DNA of 64,000 nt from an uncultured Alphaproteobacteria bacterium. GTDB lineage: Bacteria > Pseudomonadota > Alphaproteobacteria > UBA6615. Positions 27,842-36,961 of this stretch are shown here, piece after piece (position 1 is the first letter of the stretch; each line of letters opens with the position of its first letter). The notes below the pieces were generated by a model. That model saw only the letters and a list, made by a program, of their open reading frames with translations. It searched no databases and was not told the origin of the DNA. The stretch is from positions 31,692 through 95,691 of the forward strand of contig CALSNJ010000006.1 in assembly GCA_943787745.1 (NCBI GenBank), in the 5' to 3' direction. A program made the translations under genes and the position numbers.

Positions 27842-30606
27842 CCGACCAGTTCTGTTTCCACAACGCCCGCAGCATCGGATCCGGCAAAACCTTTCAAACG
27901 CACCTGAAAGACAGCACCTTCATCTTCATTTCGGCAACTGATCGAACCACCCATTTCCAAGATAATTCCATAGCTGAGAGAAAGGCCCAGTCCGGTTCCC
28001 TTGCCAACTGGCTTCGAAGTAAAGAATGGATCGAAAATCCGGTCAAAGATGCTCTCGGGAACGCCGCCGCCATTGTCCTTCACCTCGATCACGAGCGCCT
28101 CGGGCAAGGTCTGATACTCGAGACTCACCCTGACCTCTCCTTCCAGGAGACGACCTTCGTCTTCCATCAAAATCTCCTTCCGCTCCTCAATCGCATCCCT
28201 GGCGTTCAACATCAGATTGATCAGCACCTGTTCAACAAGCTGTTGATGGCCAAAAACGGGAACCAAAGCGTCGTCGCGTTCTGAAACTTTGACTTCAATT
28301 CCGATATTCCGGAGTTGTGGGTCCGTTATACGGAGCGCGCCAGCAATAGCGTCACGGACATCAAAGACTTCAGGAAGGTCGCCCGGTCGCCGGCCAAAAA
28401 TCCGCATATGATCGATGATCTTGGCGGCCCGATCGGTCTGAGAAACGACAACACCCAGTTTTTCCGCAATATAGGAATCCTCAATTTCGCCTTGTGCCGG
28501 CTCGGATATTTCCAGCAATGCGTTCTCAGCAGCCATACGGATCGTGTTGAGCGGCTGATTGATCTCATGCGCCATTCCGGTTGCCATTTCGCCCAATGTG
28601 ATCAGGCGTGATGTCGATGCAAGGCGCTCTGCGCTTATCCTGCGGTCATGAATATCCGTAATCGATCCCGAAGCAATGCGTGTATCGCTGCCGGGATCGT
28701 CGGCAACGATGGCCAACTCGTCGATGATCCATCGCCACTCTCCACTCTTGGCCTTGATCCGATACTCAGCTGACTTTGAACCTGTTTCGCGAAACTGGGA
28801 CAAGGCCTTCTCGACAACAGGTAGATCATCAGGGTGAACCGACGCCATCCACGAGTCACGATCCGTGAACATTACCGTATCGAACCATTTCATTCTGGGG
28901 CCCGGTTCACTGAAAAAGTCCAGTCGCCAGGATTTTCCCGCGACACTCTCCATCGAGTAGGTGATCAACCCGGACGAACGGATCAGATTCTGCAACTGCC
29001 GGCCCAGTCCGGAGATATCCTGTGCCTGATCGATGATCTTGTCATTCGCCACCCGTGCAATCTCGACGATCTCCTGAAACTCAATCACCGGGTAGTCGTC
29101 TGTTGAGATTGCGAGCCGTTCATCCAGATTCATACGCCTGAGGACCGAAGAGAGCGCATCAAAACCCCGGCCAACCCTGACAACAATAAAACTCGTAAGA
29201 GCCGCCAGAACGCAAAGCAAAGCAAAAGCCAGGGAAAGCGTAAGAGCCTGTTCAAAACGATAGGATGCGATCATCGGGCGGAACGAAATCGCAATTCTCG
29301 CTTCGAAAACTCCAGCTGGGGTCTGAAAACGCCGCGACTGGCCCAAAAACGATCCGGCGAAAGACTGCATGACCGAAGCCCCCGCCTGAAACGGGGTATA
29401 AAGTTCATACACCTGATCCCCGGACTGCCTTTTCGTACGGACAAACACCCTGTCGTCATCAAGAGATTGCGGAATGTCGCCGGCCAATCGCACCCCGTCA
29501 GCGGCAGATTTCAGATGGAAGGCTCCCACGCCAGATAGGCCATACCCTGACAGGAACTTTTCTGACCCAGGCATGTTCGCGACCACAAATCCCAACAACT
29601 CGCCGCGCGACGTCACCGGCAGGCAGAACTGAATTCCTAGGCCCATCGGCGCGGCCTGAACAACCGCTTTTGCATGTTCGAGCCGGGATACGGTTTGAAG
29701 AACCCCGATCGACGCCGGAGACAAGGCTATCGGTAAATTTTCGATTGCTCCTTTAGTGGCCACACGGCCGCCCTCAAGGTCATAAACGCCGATGTCCACG
29801 CTGTCCGTCTCCCGCGCATCCTCCAAATGCGTTAAGGGCGTTTCCTGTCCCAAAACAAAGGTTTGGCTGATGTAGAGTCCTTCCTTCCCGACAATAGTCA
29901 GCTCACGGATCTCACGCGCGACCCATTCCCGGGCTGACCATTCGGTTTCGTCCAGGCGGTGATCCACCAAGTTTGCCACCTGCCTGTAGACATCGTCCCC
30001 ACGCCGCTGATTAACCAGATACACGAAGGCAACGACCGGAATCAGGCCGATGAGGACAAACCGGTCGATGAGCAGGCGGGAAAGGGACTCCTGAATCCTG
30101 ATACCGAACGCCCTGGTGATCATGTAGACGAGCAGACTTGCAACCGATGCAACCGTGACTCCGTTGACGGCCTGCTTGACCGCAACCAGCCAGACCGATT
30201 CGATACTCATTCCGATGAACATGCCATAGAACAGAAAGACCAGCGGGATTCCGACCAGCCCCCAGAAAATGACGTCCCAAATCACGAGGGAGCGAGAATC
30301 CCCATTGCGCCAGGCCAGGAATGCACCCTCGGCGAGGAATATAACAATCGCCCAGGGATGCCCCCAAAGTTGGAGTGTCGCCAAGGCGAGGACACCCATT
30401 GCCACCACCGCGCTGACAGGCCCGATGAAACGCAGCGCAAGAAAGAATGCGACCCCACCGAGGAGAAAATGCAGCCCGAAGCCGAGATTCAAAGCAACGA
30501 GATTGATCGAATACCCTGCCACGCCAAAAAGCAGGCCCAGACCAACGGGGCGCGTTCCCACCCAATCGAAACGTTTAACGGACATTTCTTCCGCCCGCGG
30601 TTTCAC
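27829..30606 (-). CDS. Membrane histidine kinase with PAS domain
   Basis: Several hydrophobic helices (about residues 15-180) form an N-terminal membrane module. An extracytoplasmic sensor region follows (about 200-445), then one more helix near 455-480 and a HAMP-like linker. Next come a PAS fold ([20 protein letters not shown] to [12 protein letters not shown]), a HisKA domain with the phospho-acceptor His near residue 680 ([20 protein letters not shown]) and a HATPase ([43 protein letters not shown]). The GTG at 30606 overlaps the upstream regulator stop (GTGA) and has GGAG 7 nt before it. It closes a four-gene signalling operon. The ligand is unknown. Confidence 0.88.
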   Translation of the reverse strand: MKPRAEEMSVKRFDWVGTRPVGLGLLFGVAGYSINLVALNLGFGLHFLLGGVAFFLALRFIGPVSAVVAMGVLALATLQLWGHPWAIVIFLAEGAFLAWRNGDSRSLVIWDVIFWGLVGIPLVFLFYGMFIGMSIESVWLVAVKQAVNGVTVASVASLLVYMITRAFGIRIQESLSRLLIDRFVLIGLIPVVAFVYLVNQRRGDDVYRQVANLVDHRLDETEWSAREWVAREIRELTIVGKEGLYISQTFVLGQETPLTHLEDARETDSVDIGVYDLEGGRVATKGAIENLPIALSPASIGVLQTVSRLEHAKAVVQAAPMGLGIQFCLPVTSRGELLGFVVANMPGSEKFLSGYGLSGVGAFHLKSAADGVRLAGDIPQSLDDDRVFVRTKRQSGDQVYELYTPFQAGASVMQSFAGSFLGQSRRFQTPAGVFEARIAISFRPMIASYRFEQALTLSLAFALLCVLAALTSFIVVRVGRGFDALSSVLRRMNLDERLAISTDDYPVIEFQEIVEIARVANDKIIDQAQDISGLGRQLQNLIRSSGLITYSMESVAGKSWRLDFFSEPGPRMKWFDTVMFTDRDSWMASVHPDDLPVVEKALSQFRETGSKSAEYRIKAKSGEWRWIIDELAIVADDPGSDTRIASGSITDIHDRRISAERLASTSRLITLGEMATGMAHEINQPLNTIRMAAENALLEISEPAQGEIEDSYIAEKLGVVVSQTDRAAKIIDHMRIFGRRPGDLPEVFDVRDAIAGALRITDPQLRNIGIEVKVSERDDALVPVFGHQQLVEQVLINLMLNARDAIEERKEILMEDEGRLLEGEVRVSLEYQTLPEALVIEVKDNGGGVPESIFDRIFDPFFTSKPVGKGTGLGLSLSYGIILEMGGSISCRNEDEGAVFQVRLKGFAGSDAAGVVETELVGQSS

Positions 30607-31031
30607 ACCGGACTCCGACCGGCTGTCGGGACGTCCGGATCAACCCTCGAAAGATGATACCGGACAAGACGTTCAAGCGCGTAAGGATCAAAAGGCTTGG
30701 ACAGAAAACCGACAACGCCATAAGCCGTTGCGATATCGGCTTCGACCTGACCCGCATGGCCGGTCATCAGAATGTAGGCGGGGCTTGTCCGGTTTGCCGC
30801 CGTCATATGCTCATTGACCTTGTCGATCAGGGCAAACCCGGTCAGCCCGGGCATCTTTATATCCGAGACGAGAACGCGAATTTCCGGGCAGGCCGGGAGC
30901 AGATCAAGAGCCTCAGCCGCCGAGTAGGCAGCGCGCGACGACAGGCCGCGGCGCACCAGAAATTCACAAAGTTGATCCGCACAATCGTGTTCGTCGTCGA
31001 CAAGCAGAACCTTGGCATCGCATGCATCCAT
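30603..31031 (-). CDS. Single-domain response regulator
   Basis: A stand-alone receiver domain of 142 residues: the acidic pair is VLLVDDEHD, the phospho-acceptor Asp lies in VLVSDIKMPGLTG (D57) and the switch Thr/Lys in YILMTGHAG and FLSKPFDPYALE. There is no output domain. ATG 31031 is preferred over 31040 because GGGAG sits 9 nt upstream of it and directly abuts the other. The stop overlaps the kinase start, so receiver and kinase are coupled and probably partners. Confidence 0.88.
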   Translation of the reverse strand: MDACDAKVLLVDDEHDCADQLCEFLVRRGLSSRAAYSAAEALDLLPACPEIRVLVSDIKMPGLTGFALIDKVNEHMTAANRTSPAYILMTGHAGQVEADIATAYGVVGFLSKPFDPYALERLVRYHLSRVDPDVPTAGRSPV

Positions 31032-31053
31032 CACAACCATCTCCCGCGTCGCT

Positions 31054-31469
31054 TCATCGGCTGGCACTGTCACGCAACAAGGCTGCCTCGATAAAATGCG
31101 CCACATGCTTCATGGCGAGCGGCTTCTCGATGACAGCGAAAGCACCTTCATGATTCCGGTTGGCACGTACGATAGCCTCGCTGTCGCCCGACATCAGGAT
31201 CAGGGCGAGTTTGTGGTCCAGATGACGGACGATTTCCGCCACACGTATGCCATCCCATCCGGGCATGTTCACATCGATCAGGGCCACGGCAGGGCGGTGC
31301 TTTTCTATGGCCGCGATGGCCGATTCCCCGTCAAACGCGGGAACGACGTCAATACCGCGACGCTCGAGAAATTCGGCAATTTCAAAACCTGATTGGAATC
31401 ATCATCCGCAACCACGACAGGATTGTCTTTTCCGGAACCAAATTCCGTATCAAAGGCGACTACATTCAT
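31054..31469 (-). pseudogene. Response regulator receiver protein with a frameshift
   Basis: A second stand-alone receiver. From ATG 31469 the frame reads NPVVVADDDSNQV and then goes out of phase; in another frame the protein continues FEIAEFLERRGIDVVPAF, VALIDVNMPGWDG (phospho-acceptor Asp), LILMSGDSEA and VIEKPLAMKHV. One missing base in the AAAA run at 31384-31387 explains the break, and restoring it gives a complete receiver of about 138 residues. All key residues survive, so a sequencing indel or a recent mutation is likely. Its ATG overlaps the stop of the upstream regulator. Confidence 0.8.
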
Positions 31470-32407
31470 CGTTCTTCCTTTTTCTTCTGTTTTAGGGAAG
31501 GGCCCGATGTAGATGTCGGCGGCGGTCCGGAAACCAGCCTCTGCATCAAGGCAAAGAAACTTGTTCGTGCCGATGGGGTCATCGAGACATAGATTCTGCG
31601 ACGGTCTTGGACATCTTGCTCCCGCAGAAAAATGCCCCGATCCGCAAGATCGTTGATTCGCCGGAAGGCCGTTGCATAGGAAACGTTTGTTGCCGCGCAG
31701 AGATTGGTCATTGTCGTGCGACGGCCTTCCTGATCGGCGATTGCCAGATCGAGAAGAAAATCCCAGACCGGGTCGCAGAAAAGTTCGGGGTCGAAGAACC
31801 TTCCCCTGTCCTGACGGAACTGGACGATCCTCTTCAGGAACTCCGCATTCAGCTCCTGAGAAAGATGGGCCAGCAAACCAGCCTGCGATCGCGCTTCTGG
31901 CCGCTGAGAATCTGTCTGACGAAATTCGTTCTCGTCAAAAATACCGGACACAATTTCAGGAAAGGATTCCATAACATCGCGCAATACAGCTTGCTTTTTG
32001 CGCTCCTCTGTCCATCGTGACGCCGCCCGCGAAACGGCGGTCGAAAATGCCGCAAGGCTGAGAGGCTTTTTCAGGAAATCCGAAACGGACAGCCGCATGG
32101 CAAGGATTGCCCGTTCGAGGCTCGGGTCGCCGGTCACAACAATGGTTTCCGGACGGGTCTCGAAGCCTCCCGTATGCATCTTTTCGATCATGGAAAGCCC
32201 GTCAAGCCCGGGCATGTTTATGTCGGTGACCACCACCCCGACCTTCGGCAGCTCAGGCAACCGCTTCAGGGCATCTTCCGCACCTGTGGCAAGATGATAG
32301 TAGAACCCGAGCCGCTCTACGGCATCGATGAGCTCACGGAGCCCCGATGTCTCGTCGTCAATGACAAGAATATCGGGCTTTTCATCCTGTGAATGCCAAA
32401 GGGACAT
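31466..32407 (-). CDS. Response regulator with C-terminal winged-helix domain
   Basis: First gene of the signalling operon. The receiver domain spans residues about 12-125: ILVIDDETSG, VVVTDINMPGLDG (phospho-acceptor Asp), TIVVTGDPS and FLKKPLSLAAF. A linker follows, then a helix-turn-helix region near 235-290 (RRTTMTNLCAATNVSYATAF, RRINDLADRGIFLREQDVQD) resembling MarR-like winged helices. It is therefore the only protein of this cluster with a visible DNA-binding output. It ends in a Lys-rich tail, and its stop overlaps the next start as ATGA. 313 residues. Confidence 0.82.
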   Translation of the reverse strand: MSLWHSQDEKPDILVIDDETSGLRELIDAVERLGFYYHLATGAEDALKRLPELPKVGVVVTDINMPGLDGLSMIEKMHTGGFETRPETIVVTGDPSLERAILAMRLSVSDFLKKPLSLAAFSTAVSRAASRWTEERKKQAVLRDVMESFPEIVSGIFDENEFRQTDSQRPEARSQAGLLAHLSQELNAEFLKRIVQFRQDRGRFFDPELFCDPVWDFLLDLAIADQEGRRTTMTNLCAATNVSYATAFRRINDLADRGIFLREQDVQDRRRIYVSMTPSARTSFFALMQRLVSGPPPTSTSGPSLKQKKKEER

Positions 32408-32559
32408 TTGCGCGGCTCAAATTTAATTTACTACTAAAGTCGTATAGCTTCACCCGACTATGTTATCCGCGTTATTTGTTGTAAATATTTGTAACCAAAC
32501 GCAACATTGTCTCACAATTAGCGCTAATTCGCCTTCCATGGCCAAGACATCGACGGGAA

Positions 32560-33198
32560 TCATGTCTGTGATGCGGTGTGGATCCATCTCGACGAGCCGC
32601 TGATCGAATATACCGGCCTGAGATCCGCGCGCGTCTCCAGTGGAAGGGGTTCGGCGTTCAGGCTGTCGAGCACATACCATTCTGCCTTCCGCTGAACTGC
32701 CGCCACGGCATGTGTGCCCGGACGCCCGGGTCGTCGGGCAAGGATAATGCGAAGACGGTCCTCCGGTGAGCCGGAATGCAGCAAGGCCAGATATTTGGTG
32801 ATCGCGAAATCCTCGCAATCTCCGCCCCGGTGCAGAAACTCGCGCGGCGTCGCCCAATGATCGGTCACGGCGTAGTTGGACATGTCATCACGGTAAGCAA
32901 CCGCATTCACGGCCTTGTTGACGGAAAAGATTCTGTCATCGGCAGGCAGCTGCCCAAGCGCGTCCAGCAACGCGCACCATTTTCGGTCCCCGGGATGCGA
33001 GGCCCCGGCCTGGGCATGGTGCCGGGCCAGCATTACGGTCCATTTCCGGGATGGCTTGACCGGCGCCCCTGACAGCACTGCCGTGGTCCGGCCCGAAACG
33101 TCCCGCGGAGCACACAGGCTGCCGAGGGCTGCCAAACCAAGCGCAAGAAACCGGCGACGACTTCCGTTTGGTGCCTTGTATGTAGCCTGCTGGTCCAT
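32560..33198 (-). CDS. Transglutaminase-like cysteine protease (LapG/BTLCP family)
   Basis: Periplasmic cysteine protease of the family that includes LapG, which releases biofilm adhesins from the outer membrane. The 212 residues start with a twin-arginine-like export signal (NGSRRRFLALGLAALGSLCA). The catalytic triad is visible: Cys in GGDCEDFAITKY, His in GTHAVAAVQ and Asp in WYVLDSLN. The end RPVYSISGSSRWIH matches the family end. No LapD-type receptor or RTX adhesin is in the window, so its partner and substrate are not known. An AT-rich region of about 150 bp lies between it and the response regulator operon. Confidence 0.82.
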   Translation of the reverse strand: MDQQATYKAPNGSRRRFLALGLAALGSLCAPRDVSGRTTAVLSGAPVKPSRKWTVMLARHHAQAGASHPGDRKWCALLDALGQLPADDRIFSVNKAVNAVAYRDDMSNYAVTDHWATPREFLHRGGDCEDFAITKYLALLHSGSPEDRLRIILARRPGRPGTHAVAAVQRKAEWYVLDSLNAEPLPLETRADLRPVYSISGSSRWIHTASQT

Positions 33199-33467
33199 CG
33201 AACAGGCAACAACACCAAGAAGCGTTCTTGCGCTATCGAAACAGGATCCAGTCTGAATTATTTGTTAAGAATAGTATTTACGTTTGATTACATTGAAAAC
33301 TGATGTACCTGAAATCAGGTGGATTGTTTGGTCGAGTTCAGTTTTGGCGGCAGGGCATTTTTTAACATCTGCACGGATGGCTTCCAGCCTGTCGGCCCGA
33401 TGCAGGACAAAGTTCCGGAACTTGAGAATCCGTAAATCGACACCGTCACGGAAACCGATGGTCTAAC

Positions 33468-34871
33468 TCAATCAAAGTCGCAATGATTATACCCGGCAGG
33501 CTGCATCCGCTCGACGAAGGCCATGGCCCGCACGACGGCGGCCTCATCGAGATAGCGACCGACCACCTGCATGCCGACCGGCATGCCATCGGGCGACAGC
33601 CCGGCGCAGACCGCGCCGGCCGGCTGGCCGGTCAGATTGAACGGATAGGTATAGTAGACCCAGGATACGAGGTTCCGGTCGGCATGGCTGTCGGGCACAT
33701 TCTTGCCCACATCGAGCGAGGAGACCGGCAGGACCGGCGAGAGCAATACGTCATGGTCCCCGAACAGGGCCGTCATGCGGTCGCGCAGGGCATAACGGGT
33801 GAACACCTTGGTGTAATAGTCCTGCATTTCCTGGCCGAGCGCAGGCTCGAGAATATCGGCCACCGCCGGGTCGAGCAGCTCGCGCTGGTTCTCCAGAAAG
33901 TCCCGCAGCTTGATGCCGACCCCGGCATAGAATTCGGCCGTCCAGAGATCGGCGGGATCGGCCTCGAAGACATCGTCGATCCGGGTAACGACGGCCCCGG
34001 CATCCTCGAACTGCCGCACAGCGGCCTCGACCACGGTGACCACGTCATCATCCGGGCGGGCATAGCCGAGCGTCGGGCTCCAGGCCACGCGCATGCCCCG
34101 GACAGACTGATCGCAGGCCCCCAGGACGTCGGGCACCGGTCCGGCAATGCTGAAGGGATCGCGGGCGTCATAGCCGGCAATGGCGGAGAACAGCAGCGCG
34201 GCATCGCGCACGGAACGCGCCAGCGGCCCGACATGGGCCAGCGTCGGCGTCGCGGAGGTCGGCCAGACCGGCACCCGGGCAAAACTGCCCTTGATCCCGG
34301 CCAACCCGGTAAAGGCGCTCGGGATTCGCACCGAGCCCCCGCCATCGGTCCCCAACGCAAACGGCGTCACACCAGCCGCAACAGAAGCCGCCGCGCCCGC
34401 GCTTGACCCACCGGGTGTCTTGTCCGTGTTCCACGGATTACGCGTGATCCCCGTGAGCGGAGAGTCCCCAACAGGCTTGCAGCCAAATTCGCTCGTGGTC
34501 GTTTTGCCAATCACGATGCCGCCGGCTGCCCGCGCCCGCTCCACCGCCGGTGCATCTTCGGTCGCGATATTTTCCGCCATGGTTTTCGAACCCAACGCGA
34601 AGCGGACATCTCCCACCGCGATGAGGTCTTTCACCGAAAGCGGTATTCCATGCAGCGCGCCGAGCGTGCCACCCTTCATCACAGCATCTTCCGCGCTCTG
34701 GGCGGCCGCCAGCGCAGACTCCGGCATCAGCTCGAAGAACGCATTCAGGCGTGGCTCGGTTTCCCCCGCGCGCTCGAGCGCGCGTTGGGTCAGGGCGACC
34801 GGCGAGATGTCCTTGCGCCCGACACGCAGGCGCATCTCGGATGCGCTCATGTAATCAAATTCATGCGCCAT
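33468..34871 (-). CDS. Amidase (amidase signature family)
   Basis: Hydrolyses amide bonds using a Ser-cisSer-Lys triad: Lys in GIPLSVKDLIA, Ser in TPGGSSAGAAASVAAG and the nucleophile region GTDGGGSVRIPSAFTGL. The usual enzyme length is kept. The start is taken as ATG 34871 (MAHEFDYMSASEM); a TTG at 34886 would overlap the upstream cyclase stop. It follows the cyclase-family gene by 11 nt on the same strand, so the two are probably co-transcribed and act on one amide-containing compound. The substrate is not readable. Confidence 0.88.
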   Translation of the reverse strand: MAHEFDYMSASEMRLRVGRKDISPVALTQRALERAGETEPRLNAFFELMPESALAAAQSAEDAVMKGGTLGALHGIPLSVKDLIAVGDVRFALGSKTMAENIATEDAPAVERARAAGGIVIGKTTTSEFGCKPVGDSPLTGITRNPWNTDKTPGGSSAGAAASVAAGVTPFALGTDGGGSVRIPSAFTGLAGIKGSFARVPVWPTSATPTLAHVGPLARSVRDAALLFSAIAGYDARDPFSIAGPVPDVLGACDQSVRGMRVAWSPTLGYARPDDDVVTVVEAAVRQFEDAGAVVTRIDDVFEADPADLWTAEFYAGVGIKLRDFLENQRELLDPAVADILEPALGQEMQDYYTKVFTRYALRDRMTALFGDHDVLLSPVLPVSSLDVGKNVPDSHADRNLVSWVYYTYPFNLTGQPAGAVCAGLSPDGMPVGMQVVGRYLDEAAVVRAMAFVERMQPAGYNHCDFD

Positions 34872-34882
34872 CGGTTCTGCGC

Positions 34883-35584
34883 TCAATCGTCAATCATGGC
34901 GAAGGCACGGATCGGCGAGCCGGAGCCGCCCTTGAAGCGTAACGGCACACCGAAAAACTCAAACTCCCCAAGGCCAATCAGGTCCTCGAGATTGACCAGC
35001 CACTCCATGTGACTGATCCCGAGTTCACGACAAATGCGGTGCTGGGCGAACAAACTGTCCGAGGGCTTGTCCGTCGAAGGGCCCTCGACGCCGTGCAAGC
35101 GCGACCCCCGGTCATACATCCACTGAGTGGCGGCCACCGTTATACCCGGGTTCGAAAGCACCACCTCCCGGTTCGGATAATGGCGTTTGTGAAGGCCCGA
35201 GCAGAGCAGGATGATATGGCCATCAACCTTCACCCCGGAATCCGCTTCGGCCTTCTCCATATCTGCGACATCAATATCGCCGAGGTCGGGAATATGGCGC
35301 ATGTCAAAGCACACAGCCTTGCCGAAGAAACGATCCAGCGGCATCTCATCAATCGATGCACCATTGGGATCAAAGTGACGCAACGCATCCACATGGGTGC
35401 CCACATGATCGAGCGTGCTGATGAAATTGGTCTGAAAGGTGATCGGATCATCCGGCGTGCCGAGCTTGAGCGCCTTTGTGTTTTCGTGGGTCATGGCCTG
35501 CAGATAAACCGGGCTCTGAAAGAGCTTGTGCGAGGGCATATTGTCTTCGATTTCAAGACTCAGATCGATAATGCGGCGTGCCAT
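34883..35584 (-). CDS. Cyclase family protein (kynurenine formamidase-like fold)
   Basis: Metal-dependent hydrolase of the cyclase/KynB fold. The metal-binding motif HVGTHVDALRHFDPNG is present, the start RIIDLSLEIEDNMPSHKLF is typical, and an HGVEGPSTDKPSD segment near the C-terminus carries further conserved polar residues. The start at 35584 is preferred because GGGAGAG lies just upstream; it gives 233 residues. It is the first gene of a pair with an amidase and is divergent from the duplicated cupin gene. Relatives cleave N-formyl or cyclic amides; the true substrate is unknown. Confidence 0.83.
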   Translation of the reverse strand: MARRIIDLSLEIEDNMPSHKLFQSPVYLQAMTHENTKALKLGTPDDPITFQTNFISTLDHVGTHVDALRHFDPNGASIDEMPLDRFFGKAVCFDMRHIPDLGDIDVADMEKAEADSGVKVDGHIILLCSGLHKRHYPNREVVLSNPGITVAATQWMYDRGSRLHGVEGPSTDKPSDSLFAQHRICRELGISHMEWLVNLEDLIGLGEFEFFGVPLRFKGGSGSPIRAFAMIDD

Positions 35585-35713
35585 GTAAACTCTCCCAAAT
35601 GTTGCAGGTGTGAACGCTAACATTTTTCGTTTCGCAAAATCGAGTTGTGTAAACCGACGATTGGCCTGCAGGCGGAATCAATCCTATGCTCAGGTCAACG
35701 CACGGAGGTCCCC

Positions 35714-36889
35714 ATGGAGACAATTGAAGTTTCACAAGCCGAAATGGCGCCACGTATTGCGCGTTTCTCGGATCAGGAATCCCAATCTGCCCACTACGCA
35801 GAGGCGCTTGGAATCCCGCGCGAAGCCTACGAGATCATGGCCGCCGAAACGCTTTACCTCATGATGGCACCGGACTCACAGGGCGGCCCCATGGCCCAGC
35901 AACCCGCAATCGTCGGTGACCCCGGGGTCAGCATGATCATCGCGCGCTGCCCACCCGGCGACAAACCTCTGCTGCACGCGCACCACTACACCGTCGAAAG
36001 CTTTATGTGCCTGACGGGGCGCTTCCGCATCCGTTGGGGGAGCAAAGCAGATCAGCATATCGATCTTGAGCCGCATGATATGATTGCCGTCCCACCCGGT
36101 GTGGACCGGCAGTTCGAGAACATCACCGATGAAGAGGCCCTGCTGCTTGTGATCATCACGGGCAAGGGCGATGACGACTTCGCCGATATTTCCATGCCCC
36201 CTGCGGAGACCGATTTCATGCGCGGCCGTTTTGGCCAATCCGTCATCGATGGCTACAATAAAACCGGCGTTGCCTTCAGAAACTCGGATGGTTCCATCGA
36301 CGGACCCGACGTGCCCAAACCGATCGAGGTCAGCAGCGAAGACATGTCGGCCCGCATCGCGCGAACCGACGACCTGCAACCCCTCTCAGCCACGTCGGGC
36401 GATTCCATCGGTGTCCCGCGAGAAGTCCGCGAGCTGGTGGCGGCAAAGAACCTGTTTCTGCTGATGTCGCCTGAAGATCAGGGCGGCCCGATGGCGCACC
36501 ACGCCGCGATTGCCGGGCCCGACAACATCAGCGTTCTGGTCGCCGAATGCCCGCCTGGCGACAAGCCACTGCTGCACGCCCACCACCATACGGTCGAAAA
36601 CTTCATGTGCCTCACCGGCTCCTTCCGCATTCGCTGGGGCAAGGGCGGCAGCGAGCATATCGATCTGCAACCGTTCGACATGATCTCCGTACCACCCGGC
36701 GTGGACCGCCAGTTCGAGAATATCTCGGATGATGATGCGCGCCTGCTCGTCGTTATCACCGGCACATCGCGCGACGATTACAACGACATTTCAATGCCCC
36801 CCGAAGTCACGACGTTGATCCGATCACGGTTCGGGCAGGACGTGATCGACGCCTACGGACAGCGCGGAGTGACTTTTCGTGAAGAATAG
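35714..36889 (+). CDS. Cupin-domain protein with internal tandem duplication
   Basis: 391 residues made of two homologous halves, each with an approximately 35-residue preamble (ARIARFSDQESQSA / ARIARTDDLQPLSA), a cupin with metal ligands in KPLLHAHHYTVESFMCLTG / KPLLHAHHHTVENFMCLTG, and the second motif VPPGVDRQFENI in both. Each half then ends DISMPPxxT...RFGQxVIDxY. Both metal sites look intact. No catalytic partner is obvious; cupins of this kind act as dioxygenases, isomerases or sensors. A strong GGAGG lies 7 nt before ATG 35714. Confidence 0.82.
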   Translation: METIEVSQAEMAPRIARFSDQESQSAHYAEALGIPREAYEIMAAETLYLMMAPDSQGGPMAQQPAIVGDPGVSMIIARCPPGDKPLLHAHHYTVESFMCLTGRFRIRWGSKADQHIDLEPHDMIAVPPGVDRQFENITDEEALLLVIITGKGDDDFADISMPPAETDFMRGRFGQSVIDGYNKTGVAFRNSDGSIDGPDVPKPIEVSSEDMSARIARTDDLQPLSATSGDSIGVPREVRELVAAKNLFLLMSPEDQGGPMAHHAAIAGPDNISVLVAECPPGDKPLLHAHHHTVENFMCLTGSFRIRWGKGGSEHIDLQPFDMISVPPGVDRQFENISDDDARLLVVITGTSRDDYNDISMPPEVTTLIRSRFGQDVIDAYGQRGVTFREE

Positions 36890-36961
36890 GGTGGCTCGGT
36901 CGGGTATTACGTATAACTTCGACCGCACTCACCAGATCGATGAAAGTCTGAGCAGATAACA

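Noticed and set aside
32450..32857. Alternative frame extending the LapG-like gene past 32560
   Set aside because: The main frame already ends with the family-typical YSI...RWIH segment, so no frameshift is needed.
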